Below are positions 55,344 to 64,000 of a stretch of 64,000 nt of DNA, one piece after another (within the stretch, counting starts at the first letter, position 1; each line of letters starts with the position of its first letter). This DNA comes from Pseudomonas baetica (GTDB lineage Bacteria > Pseudomonadota > Gammaproteobacteria > Pseudomonadales > Pseudomonadaceae): positions 5,390,001 to 5,454,000 of the forward strand of contig NZ_PHHE01000001.1 of assembly GCF_002813455.1 (NCBI RefSeq). The letters run 5' to 3'. The translations under genes were made by a program, and so were the position numbers. The notes beneath the pieces are model-generated. The model worked only from the letters and a program-made list of their open reading frames with translations, ran no database searches and had not been told where the DNA came from.

Positions 55344-56359
55344 GTTTGCTGGTGCAACCGCAGGTTTCCCTGAAGCCGTTCAACAGTTTTGGTGTGGACG
55401 TTCGCGCGCAATTGTTCGCCGAAGCCCACAGCGATGCTGATGTACGCGAAGCCCTCGCGTATGCCGAGTCTCACGATGTGCCATTGCTGGTGATCGGTGG
55501 CGGCAGCAACTTGCTGCTGACTGCTGACATTGCGGCGCTGGTGCTGCGCATGGCCACTCGCGGTATCCGCGTGATCAGCGATGACGGCAACCGTGCCGTG
55601 ATTGAAGCCGAAGCGGGCGAACCGTGGCATGGGTTTGTGCAACATACCTTGGCACAGGGGTTGGCCGGGCTGGAAAACCTCAGCCTGATCCCTGGCACCG
55701 TCGGGGCTGCGCCAATGCAGAACATCGGTGCCTACGGTGTTGAGATCAAGGATGTATTCGCCGGGCTCACCGCGCTGGATCGTCAGACCGGCGAGCTGCG
55801 CGACTTCACCCTGGAAGAATGCAACTTCGCCTACCGCGACAGCCTGTTCAAGCAGGAGCCAGGACGTTGGCTGATCCTGCGGGTACGCTTCAAGCTCGAT
55901 CGCGTTGCACATCTGCATCTGGAATACGGCCCGGTGCGTCAGCGCTTGACCGAGCAGGGCATTGAGCAGCCGACGCCCACAGACGTCAGCCGCGCGATTT
56001 GCAGTATTCGAAGCGAAAAACTGCCCGACCCGGCGGTGCTCGGCAATGCCGGCAGCTTCTTCAAGAATCCGCTGGTGTCGGCGGCACTGGTTGAGCAGAT
56101 CAAGGCGCAGCACCCGGATCTGGTGGCCTACGCGCAACCGGACGGGCAAATGAAACTGGCCGCCGGCTGGTTGATCGAGCGGGCCGGATGGAAGGGGTTC
56201 CGTGAAGCCGATGCTGGCGTGCACAAGTTGCAGGCGCTGGTGCTGGTCAACTACGGCGCGGCGACCGGGCTGCAATTGCTCGATCTGGCGCAGCGTATCC
56301 AGAAAGATATTGCCGAGCGTTTCAATGTCGAACTGGAAATGGAGCCCAATCGTTATTGA
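55340..56359 (+). CDS. murB: UDP-N-acetylenolpyruvoylglucosamine reductase
   Basis: MurB reduces the enolpyruvyl group to make UDP-N-acetylmuramate for peptidoglycan. The 339 residues are type I size. The FAD-binding segment is VIGGGSNLLL, the active-site YRDSLFK holds the conserved Arg/Tyr area, and GNAGSFFKNP carries the catalytic Ser. It is the last gene of the exbB-to-murB run, and a strong terminator follows. Confidence 0.96.
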   Translation: MSLLVQPQVSLKPFNSFGVDVRAQLFAEAHSDADVREALAYAESHDVPLLVIGGGSNLLLTADIAALVLRMATRGIRVISDDGNRAVIEAEAGEPWHGFVQHTLAQGLAGLENLSLIPGTVGAAPMQNIGAYGVEIKDVFAGLTALDRQTGELRDFTLEECNFAYRDSLFKQEPGRWLILRVRFKLDRVAHLHLEYGPVRQRLTEQGIEQPTPTDVSRAICSIRSEKLPDPAVLGNAGSFFKNPLVSAALVEQIKAQHPDLVAYAQPDGQMKLAAGWLIERAGWKGFREADAGVHKLQALVLVNYGAATGLQLLDLAQRIQKDIAERFNVELEMEPNRY

Positions 56360-56384
56360 AGCTACGCTTTCCAGGCACCCTCCA

Positions 56385-56420
56385 AAGCCCTGCACTGAGT
56401 AAAAAGTGCAGGGCTTTTTT
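56385..56420 (+). terminator. Rho-independent terminator after murB
   Basis: AAGCCCTGCACT-GAGTAAAA-AGTGCAGGGCTT is followed by TTTT, 26 bp after murB. Confidence 0.93.
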
Positions 56421-56605
56421 GTTAACGCTGGGTTAACTTAGCGACCTAACGATATAAACCATTTGCTCCACCAAAGGCCCGGTGCAGACGTTTTCGTCAG
56501 CGCAAGAGAGCCTGATTAGCCTGAGTTGATCTGCGAACCCGCCGCTGATGTTTCCGGCGGCAGATTGCTCGACCCCATAACCTCCAAAAATATGCGGGCG
56601 TGCCC

Positions 56606-57076
56606 ATGATTACCCTGAAACTCAACGGTCAAGACCATTCTCTAGACGTCACTGAAGACATGCCGCTGCTCTGGGCCATTCGTGATGTCGCAGGCTACAA
56701 CGGCACCAAGTTCGGTTGTGGCATGGGCCTGTGTGGCGCCTGCACCATTCATATCGACGGCTTGCCGGCACGCAGTTGCATTACGCCGATCGGCTCCGTG
56801 GTCGGGCAGAACGTCACCACCATCGACAACCTGCACGCTGATCCGGTCGGGCAAGTCGTCCAGCAAGCCTGGCTCGACAGCGCCGTGGCCCAGTGCGGTT
56901 TCTGTCAGGGCGGGCAGATCATGTCGGCCACCGCGTTGCTGAAAACCAACCCGAACCCGAGCGACGAGCAGATCGAAGAAGCGATGGTCGGCAACATCTG
57001 CCGCTGCGGCACCTACAACCGGATCAAAACCGCGATCCGCCAGGCGTCCACCCACCTGAAGGAGGCCAAGGCATGA
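56606..57076 (+). CDS. iorA: Isoquinoline 1-oxidoreductase-like small [2Fe-2S] subunit
   Basis: A 156-residue ferredoxin-type subunit of a molybdenum hydroxylase. The first [2Fe-2S] cluster is bound by FGCGMGLCGACTIH plus a later Cys, and the second by QCGFCQGGQIM and NICRCGTYNRIK. It passes electrons from the Mo site of the large subunit. It has no signal peptide of its own. The ATG at 56606 and a GTG at 56600 are both possible; neither has a clear ribosome site. The stop overlaps the large-subunit gene by 4 bp. Confidence 0.9.
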   Translation: MITLKLNGQDHSLDVTEDMPLLWAIRDVAGYNGTKFGCGMGLCGACTIHIDGLPARSCITPIGSVVGQNVTTIDNLHADPVGQVVQQAWLDSAVAQCGFCQGGQIMSATALLKTNPNPSDEQIEEAMVGNICRCGTYNRIKTAIRQASTHLKEAKA

Positions 57077-59394
57077 GTCGTCTACCGAATGATTTCGCCC
57101 TGAGCAACCTCAGTCGCCGCGGTTTCCTCAAAGGTGTTGGTGCCACCGGCGCACTGGTGCTGGCAGCCAGTTGGGGTTGGCAGGACGCGTTGGCCGAGGA
57201 CAAGCCAAAGAAATTTGGCGCCGATGGCATGCCCAACGGCTGGATTGATGATCCGAAGGTGTACGTCAGCATCGCGGCTGATGGCACGGTGACCGTGGTG
57301 TGCAACCGTTCCGAGATGGGGCAGGGCGTGCGCACCAGTCTGACCATGGTCGTAGCCGATGAGCTGGAAGCGGATTGGGCCAAGGTGAAAGTGCAGCAGG
57401 CGCCGGGTGATGAAGTGCGCTTCGGCAATCAGGACACTGACGGGTCGCGCAGCATGCGTCACTGGTACGAGCCGATGCGTCGCTGCGGGGCGGCGGCCCG
57501 GACCATGCTGGAACAGGCTGCTGCCGAGCAATGGAAAGTGCCCGTTGGCGAATGCCACGCGCAGTTGCACAAAGTCATTCACAAACCGTCCGGTCGCGAG
57601 CTGGGCTATGGCGAACTCGCCGCTGCCGCCAGTGCGTTGGCAGTACCGGCGCGCGACAGCCTGCGCCTCAAGCAGCCGGCGGAGTTTCGCTACATTGGCA
57701 AGGAAGGCACCAAAGCCATCGACGGTGACGACATCGTCAACGGTCGCGCGGTGTACGGTGCCGATGTACATTTCGACGGCATGGTCTACGCCACGATTGC
57801 CCGCCCGGCGGTGTATGGCGGCAAGGTCAAATCGCTGGACGACAGCGCCGCGCTGAAAGTCCCCGGCGTGCTGAAAGTCATTCAGATCGAAAGTCGTCCG
57901 CTACCTTCGGAGTTCCAGCCGTTGGGCGGTGTGGCAGTCGTTGCCAGTAACACCTGGGCGGCCATCAAGGGCCGCGAAGCGCTGAAAATCGAGTGGGACG
58001 ACGGCCCTAACGCCAGTTACGACTCGATTGCCTATCGCAAAGAGCTGGAAGCCGCTTCGCTGAAACCCGGCAAAGTGGTGCGCAATACCGGCGATATCGA
58101 CAAAGCCCTGAGCGGTGCTGCCAGCACCCTCGAAGCTTCTTATTATTTGCCGCACCTGGCGCAGGCGCCGATGGAACCGATGGTCGCGATCGCCCGTTTC
58201 AAGGATGGTGTCTGCGAGGCTTGGGCACCGAGTCAGGCGCCGCAGGTTACCCGTGAGCGCATCGCTGAGCGCCTCGGGCTGGCGTTCGATAACGTCACCT
58301 TTAATGTGACGCTGCTGGGCGGTGGTTTTGGTCGTAAATCGAAGCCGGACTTTGTCGTGGAGGCCGCGATTCTCGCCAAAGAGTTCCCCGGCAAAGCCGT
58401 GCGGGTGCAGTGGACGCGGGAAGATGACATCCATAACTCGTATTTCCATACCGTGTCCGCCGAATACCTTAAGGCCGGTGTCGCCAAGGACGGCATGCCG
58501 TCCGGCTGGCTGCATCGCACCGTGGCGCCGAGCATTACTGCGCTGTTCGCCCCGGGCATGAACCATGAAGCGGCCTTCGAGCTGGGCATGGGCTTCACCA
58601 ACATGGCCTATGCCATTCCCAATGTGCGCCTGGAAAACCCCGAAGCCACGGTACACACGCGGGTTGGCTGGTATCGCTCGGTGTCGAACATTCCCCACGG
58701 GTTTGCGATCCAGAGTTTTGTCGATGAACTGGCGCACAAGGCCGGTGTTGATCCGCTCAAGTACCAGATCAAACTGCTTGGTCCGGATCGACAGATCGAT
58801 CCGCGCACTCTGAGCGAAGAGTGGAACTACGGCGAATCCCCCGAGCGCTATCCGATCGACACAGGGCGTATGCGCACCGTACTGGAAACCGCGGCCAAGG
58901 CTGCCGGTTGGGGACGCAAGTTACCCAAGGGCCGGGGTCTGGGGCTGGCGGTGCATTACAGCTTCGTCACCTATGTGGCCGCGGTAATCGAAGTCGAGGT
59001 CAAGGACGATGGCACGCTGATCGTGCACAAGGCTGATATCGCCGTCGATTGCGGGCCGCAGATCAACCCTGAGCGCATCCGTTCGCAGTTCGAGGGCGCC
59101 TGCGTCATGGGCCTCGGAAACGCGGTGCTGGGTGAAATCAGCTTCAAGGATGGCAAGGTGCAACAGGACAATTTCCACATGTACGAAGTGGCGCGCATGT
59201 CGCTGGCGCCCAAAGAGGTCGCGGTGCATCTGGTGACGCCGTCGGGCGACGTGCCGTTGGGCGGTGTCGGAGAGCCAGGCGTGCCGCCGATTGCGCCGGC
59301 GCTGTGCAATGCGATTTTTGCCGCCACCGGCCAACGCATCCGCAATCTGCCAGTGCGTTATCAGTTGCAGGGCTGGCAGAAGGCGCAAGCGTAA
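57073..59394 (+). CDS. iorB: Isoquinoline 1-oxidoreductase-like large molybdopterin subunit
   Basis: A 773-residue Mo-hydroxylase large subunit of the IorB type. The N-terminus has a twin-arginine signal ([21 protein letters not shown]), so the folded enzyme should be exported. Molybdopterin-binding stretches include [12 protein letters not shown] and [11 protein letters not shown], and the catalytic Glu is in [13 protein letters not shown]. The domain order is the IorB type, in which the first domain is moved compared with xanthine dehydrogenase. Substrates of the family are N-heterocycles or aldehydes; which one applies here is unknown. Followed by XdhC and MocA-like maturation genes. Confidence 0.9.
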   Translation: MSRLPNDFALSNLSRRGFLKGVGATGALVLAASWGWQDALAEDKPKKFGADGMPNGWIDDPKVYVSIAADGTVTVVCNRSEMGQGVRTSLTMVVADELEADWAKVKVQQAPGDEVRFGNQDTDGSRSMRHWYEPMRRCGAAARTMLEQAAAEQWKVPVGECHAQLHKVIHKPSGRELGYGELAAAASALAVPARDSLRLKQPAEFRYIGKEGTKAIDGDDIVNGRAVYGADVHFDGMVYATIARPAVYGGKVKSLDDSAALKVPGVLKVIQIESRPLPSEFQPLGGVAVVASNTWAAIKGREALKIEWDDGPNASYDSIAYRKELEAASLKPGKVVRNTGDIDKALSGAASTLEASYYLPHLAQAPMEPMVAIARFKDGVCEAWAPSQAPQVTRERIAERLGLAFDNVTFNVTLLGGGFGRKSKPDFVVEAAILAKEFPGKAVRVQWTREDDIHNSYFHTVSAEYLKAGVAKDGMPSGWLHRTVAPSITALFAPGMNHEAAFELGMGFTNMAYAIPNVRLENPEATVHTRVGWYRSVSNIPHGFAIQSFVDELAHKAGVDPLKYQIKLLGPDRQIDPRTLSEEWNYGESPERYPIDTGRMRTVLETAAKAAGWGRKLPKGRGLGLAVHYSFVTYVAAVIEVEVKDDGTLIVHKADIAVDCGPQINPERIRSQFEGACVMGLGNAVLGEISFKDGKVQQDNFHMYEVARMSLAPKEVAVHLVTPSGDVPLGGVGEPGVPPIAPALCNAIFAATGQRIRNLPVRYQLQGWQKAQA

Positions 59395-60374
59395 TGGACA
59401 GTGTCGATCTCAACGTCCTGCGCAGCGTGCTCGAATGGCGCCGCGCCGGGCAGCGCGTAGTGCTGTTCAGCGTCGTGCAGACCTGGGGCACCGCGCCCCG
59501 GGCACCCGGGGCCATGCTGGCACTGCGCGAAGACGGCGTGGTGATCGGCTCGGTGTCGGGCGGGTGCGTCGAGGATGATTTGATCGCCCGCCTGCACGAC
59601 GGGCGCATCGCCATCGACGGGCCGCCGGTGCAATTGATTACCTACGGCGTCACCCGGGAAGAGGCGGCGCGGTTTGGGCTGCCTTGCGGCGGCACCTTGC
59701 GCCTGACTGAAGAGCGGGTCGGCGATCCATCATGGGTTGCTGAACTGCTGGCACGTTGTGAAGCCCATGAAATTGTTGCCCGTGAGCTGAACATCGAAAC
59801 CGGCAAAGTGGTTCTGACGGGCGCGAGCAAGTCGGATTCGCTGGTGTTCGACGGCAAGACCCTGCGCGCCATTTATGGCCCGCGCTGGCGGTTGCTGTTG
59901 ATCGGCGCCGGGCAGTTGTCGCGCTACGTGGCAGACATGGCGCGACTGCTGGATTTCGAAGTGCTGATCTGCGATCCGCGCACCGAGTTTGTCTACGGCT
60001 GGGAAGAGCATCATGGTCGTTTCGTTCCGGGCATGCCCGATGACGCGGTGCTGAGCATCCAGACCGATGAGCGCACGGCAATTGTCGCGCTGACGCACGA
60101 TCCACGCCTGGATGACATGGCGCTGCTTACCGCGCTCGATTCGCCGGCCTTTTATGTCGGCGCCCTGGGTTCGCGGGTCAACAGTCAGAAGCGTCGGGAC
60201 AATCTGGCTCAGCTAGGCTTGTCGGAACAGGCCATCGCTCGGTTGCATGGGCCGATTGGTTTGCACATCGGCAGTCATTCGCCGGCGGAAATCGCCTTGT
60301 CCTTGTTGGCGGAAATTGTCGCGATCAAGAACGGCGTCGAGTTGAAGCAGAAGAAGTCACTGGAGGGCGCATGA
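59394..60374 (+). CDS. XdhC/CoxI-family molybdenum hydroxylase maturation protein
   Basis: A 326-residue XdhC-type factor that binds the molybdenum cofactor and helps its sulfuration and insertion. The N-terminal CoxI domain has SVVQTWGTAPRAPGAM and VSGGCVEDDL; the C-terminal Rossmann domain has LLIGAGQLSRYVADMA and ALGSRVNSQKRR. The start shares a base with the iorB stop, and the stop overlaps the next gene, so the four genes are one operon. Confidence 0.9.
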   Translation: MDSVDLNVLRSVLEWRRAGQRVVLFSVVQTWGTAPRAPGAMLALREDGVVIGSVSGGCVEDDLIARLHDGRIAIDGPPVQLITYGVTREEAARFGLPCGGTLRLTEERVGDPSWVAELLARCEAHEIVARELNIETGKVVLTGASKSDSLVFDGKTLRAIYGPRWRLLLIGAGQLSRYVADMARLLDFEVLICDPRTEFVYGWEEHHGRFVPGMPDDAVLSIQTDERTAIVALTHDPRLDDMALLTALDSPAFYVGALGSRVNSQKRRDNLAQLGLSEQAIARLHGPIGLHIGSHSPAEIALSLLAEIVAIKNGVELKQKKSLEGA

Positions 60375-60961
60375 GTCGATCCATCGGTGTGATTGTGCTG
60401 GCGGCGGGCGAGGGCAGTCGCTTTCGCCAGGTGGCGGGAGCGGACAAGGACAAGTTGCTGGCCGATTGCACCGGACGTGATGGTGCGGTGCGGTCGGTGA
60501 TTGAGCAGGTGCTGGTGAATCTGCCGGCCAGCCTCGACAAGCGCGTGCTGGTGACGACTGAAGCGCGTCCGCAGGCGATGCGCATGGCGCAGGCTTATGG
60601 TTGTGACGTGGTTTCGATTGAATCGACTGGCATGGGCGACAGTATTGCTGCGGGTGTGGCGGCGTGTCCGGATGTGGATGGCTGGCTGATCGTGCTGGGC
60701 GATATGCCGTTTATCTTGCCATCGAGTATCGAGCGAGTGGCGGCGGCAATGGCCGACGATGCGGTGAGCGTGCCGGTGCAGGAAGGCGAGTTCGGGCATC
60801 CGGTGGGGTTTGGCCGTTCGTTCGGGCCAGGGTTGTTGGGTTTGAACGGTGATCGTGGGGCCAGGCCGTTGTTCAAGCAGGGAAGGGTGGTGGAAGTGGT
60901 GGTGGATGATCCCGGGGTGTTGTGGGATATCGATGTGCCCGAGGCATTGGTGTTCAAGTAA
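60371..60961 (+). CDS. MobA-like nucleotidyltransferase (MocA type)
   Basis: A 196-residue NTP-transferase related to MobA/MocA, which attaches CMP or GMP to molybdopterin. VLAAGEGSRFRQV is the nucleotide loop, with GDMPFILP as the metal site and GHPVGFG further on. Beside iorAB and xdhC it most likely makes the cytosine dinucleotide form (MCD) used by this enzyme family. The 3' end is rich in G at third codon positions. Confidence 0.87.
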   Translation: MSRSIGVIVLAAGEGSRFRQVAGADKDKLLADCTGRDGAVRSVIEQVLVNLPASLDKRVLVTTEARPQAMRMAQAYGCDVVSIESTGMGDSIAAGVAACPDVDGWLIVLGDMPFILPSSIERVAAAMADDAVSVPVQEGEFGHPVGFGRSFGPGLLGLNGDRGARPLFKQGRVVEVVVDDPGVLWDIDVPEALVFK

Positions 60962-60991
60962 CGGCAAGAGCTTTCGATTTTCAAGGGCATA

Positions 60992-61027
60992 AAAAAGCCC
61001 CGCCTGACGAATCAGGCGGGGCTTTTT
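60992..61027. terminator. Bidirectional terminator, iorAB operon / rne
   Basis: AAAAAGCCCCGCCTGA-CGAA-TCAGGCGGGGCTTTTT is a perfect 16-bp stem with a CGAA tetraloop between convergent genes. Confidence 0.95.
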
Positions 61028-61041
61028 ATTGGCTTTTGGAA

Positions 61042-63999
61042 TCAGACGAGCGGTTTATGCTCGTGTTCTTTTTCCTGGGCCTCTTCGTTGTGTTCGACCG
61101 CGTCCTGAACGGAGCGTGGTGCTTCAGCGATCACCGACTCAACCACGGCTTCTTCAGCAACCGGGGCAGGCGCTGCCTCGATCACTTCAGCAACCACTGG
61201 TTCAGCAGCAACCGGAGCCGCAGCGGCAGCCAGTTCGGCTTCCTTCGCCAGACGCTCTTCTTCACGTTTGCGACGACGCACTTCGCGTGGATCGTTTGGC
61301 GCGCGACCGTTTGGCGCCAGAGCGCTGACCGGAGCCGCTTCAACGACCGGAGCAGGTGCTTCGGCAACCACTGGCGCTTCGATGACCGGTGCTTCAACGA
61401 CTGGCGCTGGAGCCGGTTCGGTAGCCTTGGCTTCTTCAACCACTGGCGCTTCGAATACAGGCGCTGGAGTTTCAGCGGCGGCAGGCTCGGCAACCCAGTT
61501 GAATGCAGTCTGCTCTTCGCGAACTTCACGCACGGTTTCGGTCACGGTTTCAGCGACGGTTTCGACAACCGGCTCTGCAACTTCAAACGCGTCAGTGACG
61601 ACATCAGGCTGCGCAAAACCTTCAAACTGCGGCTGGGCTTCGCGAACCGGAGCGACTTCAACTTCCGGAGCAGCAGTCATTTCCACTGGCGTGGTTGCTT
61701 CAACAACCGGCGCTTCAACTGGAGCGGTTTCCAGCGTAGCGGCGGTAGCGCGTTCGGCTTGCTCGTGTGCCTGTGCTTCGGCTGGAGCGCTGATCACGCT
61801 GCTGGCAACAGCGGCGGTAACGGCCAGGCCGGCAGCCAGATCGGCAGTGTCTGGCGCTTCAGCGTTTTCGCCGGACTCGGACTCTTCCGAACCTTCGATC
61901 ACGTTGCCGTTGGCATCACGCTGACGCTCACGACGGTTGCTGCGACGACGCTGGCCGCGGGAGCGACGACGTGGGCGATCGCCTTCGGCGTTCTCCGAAC
62001 CGTCTTCCGGCAGTTGCTCTTCGTTGGTGTTCACTTCGTCTTCAGCAACGGCGGCAGCGGCCTGTTCGGCGCGCGGTTGACGCTCTTCACGCGGTGGACG
62101 CGGGGCGCGCTCTTCACGTGGCTGACGGGCCGGACGCTCTTCAGTGGTTACGGCAGCAGCGGCTGCAGCAACTGGAGCGGCATCCAGAGGTTCGCGCAGT
62201 TCGCGCACACGCTCTTCACGCTCGCCACGTGGCTTGCGGTCTTCACGTGGAGCACGTGGTGCACGTTCTTCACGTGGAGCGCGTGGTGCGCGCTCTTCGC
62301 GGGCAACTGGCGCTTCGGTACGGGCTTCGCGCGGCTCGCGGACTTCACGGGCTTGACGCTCTTCACGCGGCTCACGTGGGGCGCGCTCTTCACGCGGTGC
62401 ACGTTCTTCGCGCGGCTTGCGCTCTTCATCGCGGCGACCGTTACGGTTGCGGCTCTGCTGACGACCGTTGCGACGCTCTTCGTTGCGAGCAGGGCGTTCG
62501 GTAGCCGGTTTTTCAACCACGACCGGAGCGGCAGGCTCTTCTTTAGTAGCGAACAGGCTGACCAGCGACTTCACCAGGCCTTTGAACAGGCTTGGTTCTG
62601 GCAGGGCAACCGGCGCGGCAACGGGTGCCGGTGCAGCCACTTCGGCCGGGACCGGAGCATTGGCGCGGGCCGGAGCAGTCTTCACTGCGGCTTCCTGGCG
62701 AACCAGAGTGCGGGTCGCGGCGGCTGGCTGAACTTCTTCAACTTCGGCAGCAGCGGCAGCAATTTCATAGCTCGACTGGCCGGTAGCAGCTTCCGGGCTG
62801 TCATCACGCAGACGCTGAACTTCGAAGTGCGGCGTTTCGAGGTGATCGTTCGGCAGAATGATGATACGAGCGCGGGTGCGCAGTTCGATCTTGGTGATCG
62901 AGTTGCGTTTTTCGTTGAGCAGGAACGCTGCAACCGGGATCGGCACTTGTGCGCGAACTTCGGCAGTGCGGTCTTTCAGGGCTTCTTCTTCGATCAGGCG
63001 CAGGATTGCCAGCGACAGTGATTCAACGTCACGGATGATGCCGGTGCCGTTGCAACGCGGGCAAACGATGCCGCTGCTTTCGCCCAGCGATGGGCGCAGA
63101 CGCTGACGGGACATTTCCAGCAGGCCGAAGCGCGAGATGCGGCCGATCTGCACGCGAGCGCGGTCAGCTTCCAGGCATTCGCGGACTTTCTCTTCCACGG
63201 CGCGCTGGTTCTTGGCAGGTGTCATGTCGATGAAGTCGATGACGATCAGACCGCCGATGTCGCGCAGGCGCAACTGACGGGCGATTTCTTCAGCGGCTTC
63301 AAGGTTGGTCTGCAGGGCGGTTTCTTCGATGTCGCTGCCTTTGGTGGCGCGCGCCGAGTTGATGTCGATGGACACCAGGGCTTCGGTCGGATCGATGACG
63401 ATGGAGCCGCCGGAAGGCAGTTCGACGACGCGCTGGAAAGCGGTCTCGATCTGGCTTTCGATCTGGAAACGGTTGAACAGCGGAACGCTGTCTTCGTACA
63501 GCTTGATCTTGCTGGCGTACTGCGGCATCACCTGACGGATGAACGTCAAGGCTTCGTCCTGGGCTTCAACGCTGTCGATCAGCACTTCGCCGATGTCCTG
63601 GCGCAGGTAATCGCGGATGGCGCGGATGATCACGTTGCTTTCCTGATAGATCAGGAATGGCGCGGAGCGATCCAGCGAGGCTTCTTTGATGGCGGTCCAC
63701 AGTTGCAGCAGGTAATCGAGGTCCCACTGCATTTCTTCGCTGCTGCGGCCAAGGCCGGCCGTGCGCACGATCAGACCCATGTCGGCTGGAGCAACCAGGC
63801 CGTTCAGCGCTTCACGCAGTTCATTGCGCTCTTCGCCTTCGATGCGACGGGAGATACCGCCGGCACGCGGGTTGTTCGGCATCAGCACGAGGTAACGACC
63901 GGCCAGGCTGATGAAGGTGGTCAGGGCTGCGCCCTTGTTGCCACGTTCTTCTTTTTCGACCTGAACGATGACTTCCTGGCCTTCGCTCAGGACGTCCTT
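61042..63999 (-). CDS. rne: Ribonuclease E (5' end outside the window)
   Basis: RNase E is the essential endonuclease of mRNA decay and rRNA/tRNA processing. The window holds the C-terminal 985 codons; the start lies beyond base 64000, and the visible N-terminal part begins in the S1 domain ([18 protein letters not shown]). The catalytic DNase I-like region has [11 protein letters not shown], and the zinc-link is CPRCNGTG. The C-terminal half is disordered, with a basic Arg/Glu part ([16 protein letters not shown] and relatives, about 61900-62500) and a long Ala/Val/Pro/Glu part ending EHEHKPLV, where degradosome partners should bind. The shared terminator lies 15 bp after the stop. Confidence 0.95.
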   Translation of the reverse strand, partial: KDVLSEGQEVIVQVEKEERGNKGAALTTFISLAGRYLVLMPNNPRAGGISRRIEGEERNELREALNGLVAPADMGLIVRTAGLGRSSEEMQWDLDYLLQLWTAIKEASLDRSAPFLIYQESNVIIRAIRDYLRQDIGEVLIDSVEAQDEALTFIRQVMPQYASKIKLYEDSVPLFNRFQIESQIETAFQRVVELPSGGSIVIDPTEALVSIDINSARATKGSDIEETALQTNLEAAEEIARQLRLRDIGGLIVIDFIDMTPAKNQRAVEEKVRECLEADRARVQIGRISRFGLLEMSRQRLRPSLGESSGIVCPRCNGTGIIRDVESLSLAILRLIEEEALKDRTAEVRAQVPIPVAAFLLNEKRNSITKIELRTRARIIILPNDHLETPHFEVQRLRDDSPEAATGQSSYEIAAAAAEVEEVQPAAATRTLVRQEAAVKTAPARANAPVPAEVAAPAPVAAPVALPEPSLFKGLVKSLVSLFATKEEPAAPVVVEKPATERPARNEERRNGRQQSRNRNGRRDEERKPREERAPREERAPREPREERQAREVREPREARTEAPVAREERAPRAPREERAPRAPREDRKPRGEREERVRELREPLDAAPVAAAAAAVTTEERPARQPREERAPRPPREERQPRAEQAAAAVAEDEVNTNEEQLPEDGSENAEGDRPRRRSRGQRRRSNRRERQRDANGNVIEGSEESESGENAEAPDTADLAAGLAVTAAVASSVISAPAEAQAHEQAERATAATLETAPVEAPVVEATTPVEMTAAPEVEVAPVREAQPQFEGFAQPDVVTDAFEVAEPVVETVAETVTETVREVREEQTAFNWVAEPAAAETPAPVFEAPVVEEAKATEPAPAPVVEAPVIEAPVVAEAPAPVVEAAPVSALAPNGRAPNDPREVRRRKREEERLAKEAELAAAAAPVAAEPVVAEVIEAAPAPVAEEAVVESVIAEAPRSVQDAVEHNEEAQEKEHEHKPLV

Positions 64000-64000
64000 G

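Noticed and set aside
60922..63021. 699-codon frame antisense to rne
   Set aside because: Low-complexity Phe/Gly/Arg translation of the rne repeat region; it crosses a strong terminator and has no gene features.

Overview
The window reads as chromosomal DNA of a Pseudomonas of the P. fluorescens group. The evidence is the gene content (relA, fabAB, a rne-murB-kdsB-lpxK block, HBM-type chemoreceptor, Trm112), the GC-rich codon use, and abundant REP palindromes of the types GTGGGAGCGAGCCTGCTCGCG and GTAGGAGCTGCCGAAGGCTGC. Several blocks keep gene orders I recall from P. aeruginosa (cysM-rlmD-relA-mazG; fabB-fabA-hybrid kinase; comEC-exbB-exbD-lpxK-kdsB-ptp-murB), but I had no database to confirm this.

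Layout. 1-6.3 kb: cysM, rlmD, relA, mazG and a DUF2058 gene. A complete IS4-family element (6329-7750) follows, inserted in the loop of a bidirectional terminator. 8.3-15.3 kb, minus strand: fabA-fabB, and an overlapping operon of TonB-dependent receptor, periplasmic binding protein and hybrid histidine kinase. 15.5-23.5 kb, plus strand: gpsA, DUF4389, sixA, an acyl-CoA ligase with a thioesterase, two alpha/beta hydrolases, a DUF4892 protein and an AI-2E family permease. 23.5-24.85 kb is gene-free: two copies of a long dispersed repeat flank a seven-unit 69-bp tandem array. Next come a six-EF-hand calcium protein, a two-component system, pyrF, a quinone-oxidoreductase-like enzyme, an SDR, a MocR regulator and a chemoreceptor (to 34.5 kb), and then a third copy of the long repeat.

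36.3-36.9 kb holds three tandem tRNA-Glu/tRNA-Gly pairs. 37-42.2 kb carries an exported M20 dipeptidase and a compact group that looks accessory: LysE exporter, 2OG-Fe(II) oxygenase and AlaX-type tRNA-editing protein, divergent from a LysR regulator. I infer that this group makes or handles a non-standard amino acid. 42.3-48.7 kb: a small conserved protein, FadE, a transglutaminase-like protein, a GST and an ABC-2 transporter. 48.8-56.4 kb is an envelope and lipid A block: DUF2062, comEC, exbB, exbD, lpxK, ycaR, kdsB, ptp, murB. 56.6-61.0 kb is a molybdenum hydroxylase operon (iorA-iorB-xdhC-mocA) lying between murB and rne. The window ends inside rne, whose 5' end is missing.

Most genes are ordinary core genes. 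The most interesting parts are the LysE/oxygenase/AlaX/LysR cluster, the receptor-binding protein-kinase operon, the 69-bp array with two interchangeable REP cores, and the IS element inside the terminator loop. Coordinates were read by eye; short sites may be off by a base or two.
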